Shown piece after piece: positions 45,001 to 55,700 of a DNA stretch of 64,000 nt (its first letter is position 1; each line of letters opens with the position of its first letter). The stretch is from Mytilus galloprovincialis (Eukaryota > Mollusca > Bivalvia > Mytilida > Mytilidae). A program made the translations under genes and the position numbers. The stretch covers positions 59,239,560-59,303,559 of the forward strand of contig NC_134839.1 in NCBI RefSeq assembly GCF_965363235.1. The letters are read 5' to 3'. Below the pieces are notes generated by a model, which saw only the letters and a program-made list of their open reading frames with translations, was not told the DNA's origin and searched no databases.

Positions 45001-46616
45001 TTGACAGAATTTCGGTTAGAATACTTAAGGATAAATTCAAAAGACATTAAAGTTTTAAGACCCTGAAGTACAAGTTTAAACTATATTTGTCACTGAACGT
45101 TAAACATATCAAATCAATCAATTATATTGAGCAGATATTTGGCCTGAAAAAATTGACAGTGTTCATCAAGAAAGCATTCATTATTATTTTTGTTTTGTAT
45201 TTTAAGTAACAACAATCAAATAACAAAAAAAAAAGGATCATTACTAAAATGAACCCTTGCCTATTGGTCCTTAATCCAACTTTGTTCCTCCTCTTCCTGA
45301 AATCATATATTGGGTGTAAGCTGTATTCTAAAAAAGCAAGAAACTGGTGTGTTTATTTATCTATTTTGTTTTAGTTTTCAGAACGGTTACCTTCAACCAA
45401 GACCTATCGACCCCAAACCAATAGGATAGTTTTCTTTTCAATTTTCCCATTGGTATAAGTTTTTAAATCCAAAAAGGGAAACTAAAGATTTCACACAGAA
45501 AGCTTGTTTGGACCCGTAGACTCATAACTATAAGCTCTTAATTGTTATCAAGTGGCTGGAAAAAAGTATATGTTGTTCGCTTGCCAATATTACAATTACC
45601 AAAAAAAAAGTTCGAATACCTAGAATATAATGTCTGCTATTGTTTTGTTTCTTTTGGTATTGTGTCTTTGTCTTGAATACAATCATATAAGGAGAAGTCA
45701 TTTTTTCGCAGATCAAAGACACTAATTTTGTTTTCTATTTAATGTTGAAAGGAAAAAAATACAAATTTAGGAGGGGATGGGATTCAAGATTGTAATGTAT
45801 CGAATCACCATATTTTGTATTTCATTCAACCGAACCCCTTCTGATCGTGTTTATACAGCGAAAGCTGTTCAAAATGAATCCCCTGTGTGATACAGATAAA
45901 GTTCAGACATAGAAGATGTATGATTTACACATTTCAATTCGCATTTTCAGAATCCAATGCATTCAGGATTATAGTTTAGTTTGAAAAACTACACCAAAAC
46001 ATGTTTATATTGGTTTAAAACGTAGTATATCTTATGTTTTTGTAACACCAATGTCCCTGGTTAAGGAGAGGGTTGAGCGCAAACTAACAACTTAAAACCT
46101 GCAACATTCATTCTGTTAGTAGTTAGTAGTCTGTAGTTCACTGGTTCGTGTCTTTAAATTTGATTTTGGTAAATTGTGTTGTAATAAATCCAGCCGTTAG
46201 TTTCCTCAATTGAACTGTTTTAATAAATTATTTTTTTAAGTCGGGCCTTTTTTAGTCCACTATATGGTATGAGTTTTCTATTTATTGAAGGCCACACGGT
46301 TGCTCATAACTGCTTACATCCACTCAATTTGAACTTTGGTGGATAGTTGTTTCATTAACAATCATACAACATCACTTATTATTATACTGAAAATTTAACC
46401 AATGGTGCATTTGTCCCCTTCATTTTGGTGAACAATAATATCCAAATAGTCCTTTATCTTGTTACATATTATTCAGTAAACAAGATCAATTTGTAAATGT
46501 TTAGTCGGATTCAATTCAGATTTCACTTTTATCCCATCATTTTATACTTTTTGTAAAATAATTGGCAGAGTGCAATGGTTTTGGTCCTCAATGCTCTTCA
46601 ACGATTTTTTTTTTAG

Positions 46617-46678
46617 CTCAACAGCGAAGTTGTACTAACCATTAGCAAAACAACAAGTGCCACAGGTAGACCAAAGGA
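46617..46678 (+). CDS. Candidate small exon x1 (unit C)
   Basis: Copy of 40296-40357 with one N/K change, same acceptor and donor (GTAAGT at 46679). It lies directly after the B/C duplication junction. Confidence 0.25.
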
Positions 46679-47543
46679 GTAAGTTCTGTAAGGACCACAT
46701 TTGGCCACGATTTATAAAGTTCATTCCTACAAGATAAAGCATGTTTTAAGATAAATGTTAGTTAAATAGAACTTGTTGGGTGAAACTTTTATTTCTAAGA
46801 GTTGATTTTTACGTCCCAAATAGGCGAAGATAAGAGATTTTGTCCAAATTTGTCAAGTTGGTCGGATTACAACCCAATTTACTACCAGGATACATAAGGC
46901 CTACAAATTTAATATTTATGTAAGACATGTAAAATGTCTTTACAAACATTATTTTAAAATTGTCCTTTTTCGTATGTGAGTTAACCATGATGTGTTACAG
47001 ATGGAGTGTAAGTTTCGTTCTGCGCTACTGATATTTGCCGAAATGACAGGTTTTGGACTTCAAAAATCACAGTTATACAGACTTTTTTCTATACGACTTC
47101 AGCTTTTGTGCTGATTTTTTATATGTGGGTATACAATGATGAGTTACAGGTCAGGTTTATGTTTCGTTCCGCTATGTCCACTTTATGTCGTTTAAACACG
47201 TGTTGTTAGATCTGAAGAACATCCAAATTTTTTTTGTTGATAGTTTAAATTTTACTACCCAGTGATCAAGGAATTTTATCAAACTAAACTAGTATTTGTC
47301 TTGAGTGCTTGATATTACTTGTGAATACTATCCATGCATGTTTGTGTCCACATGTGTTGTTGAAAGTGCAGATTTTTCGAATATCTTTTAGTGGATCGGT
47401 GCTATTCGTGTAGTTCTGACACACCGAGTTTCATTTATAGGTTATTTCTGATACATTGAACACCTACCAGTTTGGTCTTGAATACATGCAATAGAAAGGG
47501 AGACAAAAACATGCTGATGTTTACCTTTATTTCATTTTTATAG

Positions 47544-47628
47544 AAGTGATGGTAATTCCATCTGTCATGCCATCACACGATACAAAGAAAAAGAAATTAG
47601 TGCCATGCGAACAATGATTCTAGAATAG
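47544..47628 (+). CDS. Candidate terminal exon x2 (unit C)
   Basis: Copy of 41241-41325: ESDGNSICHAITRYKEKEIS, then AMRTMILE and a stop. Phase-compatible with 46617-46678. Confidence 0.25.
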
Positions 47629-49433
47629 ATATAATGAAAACAGAATACATTCTGCCTAGACGTAAGTTTGATACGGCGACTGTATACAGGGTGAAAAGAT
47701 TGCACGACAAAACTTTAATAACCACGAGCAAAGAGCTTAGAAAACCGACAAAGACAACATGTGATCGATTCAGGTTATATAAGAATTTCACAACTGACAT
47801 AATTTATATTGTGCTGATTCGATTCTTACGCAATAATTAACATTGACCGAACCAGTAAGTGGTATTTTGTGTTTTATAAAATGATCACAATAAACCAAAA
47901 TTAATTGATGCTTGAAATATTTGAACATAAAGGTTTTACCTATAGAAATGAGTCCCCGCAAACAAAGTCACATTGACTTATAAATTGCTGTATCAATATA
48001 ATCCATTATACAGTGTATTGTTTTGCACTTTTCTTAGCAATTCATGTCATTAATAATGAATTAGCGATCACTTTGTAAAATTTTATAATGAATTTTAATA
48101 TTTTAACCTCATGCATATTTATTTCGTCCTGTCAAACTGATAGTACCAAAACTAAGTGCGTTGGAGTCAATCACATTCTAAGTAACTATTACAACTGAAG
48201 TAATTTCTTATTTTGGTAATACATTCAGGTACATGGACAATTAGTGACCAGTCTTGGATCACTTACGAGGTGCTAATATCAAGCAATAGGTTTTGATTAC
48301 ATTTAGTTCATCGACCATCTCTTCAAAAACCTAAATCATAATTTTTTTTCCAAAATTTTCAGATTGTGCCAAAAAAGGGATGAAAAGTAGCAGGTAGTAA
48401 AGTAAGGGGTAGTATTTGTCCCCTGAAATTACAAAATTAGTAATCAAAAATATTTAAATTTGATTTAATTTAATAAATGAACCATTTTTTTATAATCTAG
48501 AGAAAGCATGGTTCTACTCATTTTAATTTCATGTTCTTCTTTGTCTTTAATTTGTTGTAGATTCATGAAAGCATATATGATAAAGCATCCCCTCTTTAAA
48601 TTAGTGCAACACTATCTGTTTTCCTGTCCAGTTTAATTAGAAATCTGCTTTTTAAGTTTCGTTCTTGCTTTTGTTTGCCTCAACATAACACTTTGATTAA
48701 CGCAAAAAAAAAAACAGCAACTCAGTTTAACAGACTAGTGCTGATAGTAAATCATATTGCAATTTGTTAATCCCTTGATTAGGAAAACACAAAACAAATT
48801 TAAAGGAAATATCTCAGCAAAAAGATTAAACTAGTTTAGCGAAAGCGTTACCCACAAAACGTTTCTTGTTATTTTAATCCGTGAGAAACAAATAAGATAT
48901 TTGACTAGAATTTCAAAGAAAATCCAAGTTGAACAGCACTTAATTCAATTAAAAAAGTCAAAGTACAAAAGACAGAATTAATTTAGTTATACAATACCAT
49001 ACATTATATAAGAAACGTAGAAATCATCGTAGTGAAGCGGAAATACTTAATGCTTTTAAATACAAATTCATGCTTACGAACGCTCTATATATTTAGAAGA
49101 CGTTCAGGTCAATATGAACGGCTATATAGTGTAGAAAACCTGTTCATAAGTTGCACCATACGTTAACTCCTTTATATTTTATTGAACTGTACTTAGCCAC
49201 AATCCACTATATAGTGTCTACTTCATTTCCTGGCATCGACAAGAACAACTATTTAGCAACGTGTTCGATCGCCATTTAAATTGAAAACAGTTGTTCTGTG
49301 TTTAAATGAATGATTTTGAATACACTTGTCTCAATTATTGTCAATAATTAATACATTGATAAGTTTTCTTCATATGTTTCCTCGTGTTGTCAAACATTTG
49401 TGAAATGTTGCTTGATAAAAACGAACAGAAAAA

Positions 49434-49717
49434 ATGAATTTTTATTTCATTTGTATTCAACTTTTAATGGAATATTTATTTGATAGTTTTGCCGAAAATG
49501 TTGAGAATTTCATGATTAAAAAGGACACAAAATTACCGTCTTTATCAAATCCAACATACATTACCACATCAAAATTAGAATGTGCTCTTCAATGTCAGAA
49601 GACAAAATGTTGTGCTGCAAGTTATAATGGAGCGACAAATGCATGCTATTTTAATGTAACACATTGTTATTTTGACGTAGAAGCCTCATCTGGTTGGGAA
49701 GTATTACATACGATATT
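49434..49717 (+). CDS. Gene 3 exon 1: signal peptide and PAN-like domain (unit C)
   Basis: 284 nt, ATG start, GTAAGT donor at 49718, phase 2. Nearly identical to the orphan exon at 43136 and to 2224. Being closest to the CTLD exons, it is the default first exon of gene 3. Confidence 0.85.
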
Positions 49718-52700
49718 GTAAGTGTTACTTTTCTAAATCTACACATTTTAATTTGTTTAATTATTTTGATTTAAGGTTGTTTTTTTCTTTGTTATATAAA
49801 TGACTTGTATTCACTACTTATAGACAACACTCCTTGGTCATCTCAGAAAGCTTGTTTACTATGAATGTGGTAATAGTTATCTAAGGTACCAGGATTATAA
49901 TTTAGTAAGCCAGACGCGCGTTTCGTTTGCATAAGACTCATCAGTGACGCTCATATATCAAAATATTTATAAAGCCAAACAGGTACAAAGTAATATAGGA
50001 GTTCATACTCAAGATTGGGTTAAACCAAAAGCTTTCAAAAAAAAAAATAATAGTGATATGATTAGAAATAATGTCTCCTTACTAATTCCAAGATACATGT
50101 GCCAACACTTCAAACTGCTCAGAGTCTGAATAGACCAGAGTTTGTGCTGTACCAGTAAAATCGAGTACATATTTTACTAGATAATAATTTGAAAAAGTTA
50201 TAAAACGATTAAAGTGTACTATCTGAATTTAGTCCGAACTGCAAATTCTAGCTTTTTACCCATTTGCAACAATAAATCAAACTACTTAAACACCTGGCAT
50301 TCTGTAATACCGGCGTCACACATCAGCGTATAGCTCCGACATACGCCGGGCATGTTAAAAAATCATGTACGCTGCCAATACGCTAGTATTTTTGGATGCA
50401 TTCAACCTGTCAATCATATCTGTAACGTGTGCACGACGAGCTTTACGTGTATTTGGCGTACGAGAAGCGTACCTAAGCGTTTATCGAGCGTTAAAGAAAC
50501 GTATGTGGGCGTCTGCCTGGCGTTTGTCTTACGTAAATGGAATGCACGCTAAGAAGGAAACAAGTGTCTTTAACGTATTTGAGACGCGTTCCAGACGTAT
50601 CTTGGACGTTTTATAATGGGGTGTTTGTTACAAACACACTCGCATACGTTTTAGTTAAAGCCGAACGACTCCGAAGCGATTTCAACATGCCCTAAACGTG
50701 TCTTAAACTTATCTAGTCTGTAGTGTTTTCAACGCGCTTGTAGTGTATGTATTACGTGCTTGTAGTGTACAGGTATACGCTAGACACACGCTTGAGCTGG
50801 ATGAAAAATTTGTATAGCTGCATTGTTTTATGAATATCCAAGTTGATTTGAAAAAGTTATAGAAAAAAGTAAAGCTGACTATCTGAATTTAATACTTTTT
50901 TTGCCTATTAATCAAATGAGTTATTTCATATCTTTGTACTAAACTACAAAATCAACTGGAATTTCATTAGATCTATATTAAATTAAGTTATATGGGTTCA
51001 TTTAGACCAGTCAAAACCAAAAATGAAGATCAAGACTAGTCGGGACTGGTCGAGACTGGTCGAGACTGAATCAAGATAGTTATGGAGACTAGTCGAGACA
51101 GGTCGAGACCATTTCAGACTACACTAAGAACATCAAGTTCTGAATCAGACTTATGAAGTAAAATCGAGACCATAGTCGGGTACAGTTAAGTACTGTCGAA
51201 ACAATGTCGAGACTTGTCGAGTAAAATGTGTGCTTGATTATACTTGTCGAGCACAAAATCTGGTCTTTCCAGACTCTGAGCAGTTTACAGTGCAATCTCA
51301 CCACAATTTGACAGAATTTCGATTAGAATACTTAAGGATAAATTCAAAAGACATTAAAGTTTTAAGACCCTGAAGTACAAGTTTAAACTATATTTGTCAC
51401 TGAACGTTGAACATATAAAATCAATCAATTATATTGAGCAGATATTTGGCCTGAAAAAAATTGACAGTGTTCATCGAGAAAGCATTCATTATTATTTTTG
51501 TTTTGTATTTTAAGTAACAACAATCAAATAACAAAAAAAAGGATCATTACTAAAATGAACCTTTGCCTATTGGTCCTTAATCCAACTTTGTTCCTCCTCA
51601 TCCTGAAATCATATATTTGGTGTAAGCTGTATTTTAAAAAAGAAAGAAACTTGTGTGTTTATTTATCTATTTTGTTTTAGTTTTCAGTAACGGTTACCTT
51701 CAACTATGACCTATCTACCCCAAACCAATAGGATAGTTTTCTTTTCAATTTTCCCATTGGTATAAGTTTTTAAATCCAAAAAGGAAAACTAAAGATTTCA
51801 CACAGAAAGCTTGTTTGGACCCGTAGACTCATAACTATAAGCTCTTGATTTTTATCAAGTGGCTAGAAAAAAGTATATGTTGTTCGCTTGCCAATATTAC
51901 AATTACCAAAAAAAAAGATCGAATACATAGAATATAATGTCTGCTATTGTTTTGTTTTTTTTTAGTATTGTGTTGTTGTTTTGAATACAGTCATACAAGG
52001 AGAAGTCATTTTTTCGCAGATCAAAGACACTAATTTTGTTTTCTATTTAATGTTGAAAGGAAAAAAATACAAATTTAGGAGGGGATGGGATTCAAGATTG
52101 TAATGTATCGAATCACCATATTTTGTATTTCATTCAACCGAACCCATTCTGATCGTGTTTATACAGCGAAAGCTGTTCAAAATGAATCCCCTGTGTGATA
52201 CAGATAAAGTTCAGACATAGAAGATGTATGATTTACACATTTCAATTCGCATTTTCAGAATCCAATGCATTCAGGATTATAGTTTAGTTTGGAAAACTAC
52301 ACCAAAACATGTTTATATTGGTTTAAAACGTAGTATATCTTATGTTTTTGTAACACCAATGTCCCTGGTTAAGGAGAGGGTTGAGCGCAAACTAACAACT
52401 TAAAACCTGCAACATTCATTCTGTTAGTAGTTAGTAGTCTGTAGTTCACTGGTTCGTGTCCTTAAATTTGATTTTGGTAAATTGTGTTGTAATAAATCCA
52501 GCCGTTAGTTTCCTCAATTGAACTGTTTTAATAAATTATTTTTTTAAGTCGGGCCTTTTTTAGTCCACTATATGGTATTAGCTTTCTATTTATTGAAGGC
52601 CACACGGTTGCCCATAACTGCTTACATCCACTCAATTTGAACTTTGGTGGATAGTTATTTCATTAGCAATCTTACCACATCACTTATTATTATACTGAAA

Positions 52701-55700
52701 ATTTAACCAATAGTGCATTTTCCCCCTTCATTTTGGTGAACAATAATATCCAAATAGTCCTTTATCTTGTTACATATTATTCAGTAAACAAGATCAATTT
52801 GTAAATGTTTAGTCGGATTCAATTCAGATTTCACTTTTATCCCATCATTTTATACTTTTTGTAAAATAATTGGCAGAGTGCGATTGTTTTGGTCCTCAAT
52901 GCTCTTCAACTTCGTACTTTTTGGGGTCTTTTTAACTTTTTTGGATTTTTTGTAGACGAAATGCGCGTCTGGCGTATATATTAAATTTAGTTCTGGTATC
53001 TATATGATGAGTTTATTTATATCTTAGGCATGATACATGTTTCTCATTTCTTTAACTAAATATTAATATTCAAATACTGTAAACTCAAAATTTATTTGCG
53101 AAGTTTTTATTTTTGCCAAGATTTCGATTAGATAAGTTTAAAAGAATAAGAACTGAAATTGTTAATTCTATTTGCTATATGTGTATAAATATAAATAAAG
53201 ACGGTATGGTAACTGTCCACAAGACACCAAAAGATGTAAAGCTCTGATAAATACAAAACTATATATTAAATTTACTCTATTTTCAGATCCAAAGTATTCG
53301 TCAATGAACTAAAAACATGGCCAGATGCAGAGGTGATGAATAATATTTAATAAATTATATGATAACATACAAATAAATTATATGATAACATACAAATAAA
53401 TTATATGATAACATACAAATAAATTATATGATAACATACAAATAAATTGCACATAACTATAATTACACACCAAAAGGAATTGTGAACAAATGAATGAATT
53501 ATTGTGTCTATTTATATATTTCGTGACCATTTTCTGTAGTCTCAACTTGTCCTTCTTTCCTTTTTTCTTTGACACTTGAGAATTTGGAGCATACATTATT
53601 GATGCTGTTTGAAGACCAAAGTAGCACTTCATCATTAAGTTGGTGTAAACATGTTGATACGACTATGTCATGTTTTGTATTTTCGTAGGCATGTTTATCG
53701 GGGTTTTAGTTAGTAGTATCGTATTTGGTGTTGGTCAAATTCAAATTCCAAAAAGTGAGTCATGAAATAGTACAATGAATTATATTCTTAAAGGCCATTT
53801 GTTATGTTTTAACTTAATATTTTATAGACATACGTGTAATAAGATTATCAAATTATGTTGTTGAATGGTTATAGTTTCGGTCTTGGAAATGATTTGTTGT
53901 GTTAAAATATTTGGTAATGGGAACCTTCCGGAACACTTCTTTTCACTATATCGGTTTTTATTTGCATTTTTTTGCCCAACTTTTCAGTTGGAAATGTTTG
54001 GTGTTTGTTATCATTTGTATCTCCATCTCTTATTGTTTTACCTTAATTTGTTCATTATCTATGGATTTCAATTGGCAATTCAGTTGATAAAACAGAGCGC
54101 TTTAACTTTCCAATTTTAACGTTTAGTAAAATTGATATTTGGTGTTTGATGGAAAAGGCAAACGGAAATAATGTCATGCTTAAAATGATTTTCAGGCCTA
54201 TTAATATGTTTGTTAGAAGTAGTTTAAAACATAACATGCAACGTGAATTTAGCTTGTGTTTGACAGTCTTTTAAAAATTTGGAAGATGAACATGATGAAC
54301 TTGAATAAAATCAGTACCCAATGATCTCTAGAAATATAATTAAAAATATGCCGTAATTCAAAGCTAAATAATTTTACTCCTCGTGATGGCAATGCATGTA
54401 CATTTGTACATGTACAAGCAATAAATACATATATATGTATCACTACAAACCATTAAAATCTGAAATGGCCTATATCTGTAATCGACTGTACTGATTTTTA
54501 CTCGACCAGTCTGAATTGGTCTTACTTTTACTTGACATTACTCGACCCCAGTCTGAACCATACTTGACTGTACTGAATCGTACTTGACCCTTATCTTATT
54601 ACTCGACCAGTCTGAAACAGTCTTAACCCATTCTCGACATGTACTCGACCTTTTTTTCCAGTCTAACCATACTTAACCAAAGGTCTGAACAATACTCAAC
54701 CAGTCTGAACCATACTAGACCAAAAAACCTCTACTTTTTTAACTGTTAAAATAAATTTCTTTTAAAATGACATATAGCAACAGCCAACAAAATTTATAAA
54801 AATATTTAATCTTATAAAAGAATGGAAAAGGTAAAACAACAAAAAAATTCAAATGGCAAAATTAAAAGGTTAAACACATAAAAAAAAGGAAAATAAACAA
54901 AATACTGAACTCCGAGGAAAATTCAAAAGGAAAATTTCCTAATTAAATGGCAAAATCAAACACATAGAACGAATGTATAACAACTGTCATATTCCTGACT
55001 TAGTATAGCCATTTAGGTAGAAAATGGTGGATTTAACCATTGGTTTTATAGCTAGCTTAACATCTCACTTGTATGACAGTCGCATCTAATTCCATTCTAT
55101 TGACATCGATGCGTGAACAAAACAAAGACATAGGTAAAAATGTCAAATATTCAGCAGTTAACATTATAACCTTAATCACTAAAATAAACACAATGAAGCA
55201 CAAAATAGCATATTTAGCTATATAAGCAAAAATTAAAGACAAGAATACACAAATTTACCATTGTACAATAACACAATGTCGGGATGTATAAGCTACATGT
55301 AACTATAGAGCCACGTCATATATGTAACAAAAAACATAAAACGGCATTTAGACAAAGCACAATGCAAAAATGAAAGACAAGCAACAAACAAGTTTTTACA
55401 ATAGCAAATTACGGGATGTATAAGTACAGAGCAACGCTAGATGTATCGAATAAACACCAACAGACATAAAGACAAAGCACATAAGCAAACATGAAAGACA
55501 ATAATACGAGAATATCATAAACAATAATGCCAGATTGTACAAGCACCACAAGTATCTTAATCACAGTATAAATTAACAAATATTTAATAAAGAAACACAA
55601 AAAGCGGTTACCTAATTCATTGTTTTTTTTTTTATTTTTGAATTTTATTTATGCATGTTAAATCCACCAATAAACGATTATCAGATTTAAAATATTCGGA

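Larger units (their letters stand above)
40282..46600. repeat. Duplicated block, unit B
   Basis: Head-to-tail neighbour of unit C. It carries candidate exons x1/x2, the orphan PAN exon and intron sequence, but no CTLD exons. Confidence 0.85.
46601..52891. repeat. Duplicated block, unit C
   Basis: Equivalent to unit B base for base except for small indels. It continues into intron 1 of gene 3. The PAN starts of B and C are 6298 bases apart. Confidence 0.85.

Noticed and set aside
46617..46678. Resemblance of candidate exon x1 to the retroelement tail near 26660 (AGCAACACGACGGGTGCCAC)
   Set aside because: The similarity is partial and short; kept only as a caution against calling x1 a gene.
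53865..54119. Hydrophobic 84-residue open frame in intron 2 of gene 3
   Set aside because: AT-rich sequence read as Phe/Leu/Tyr; no start context, no splice pairing and an equally open second frame.
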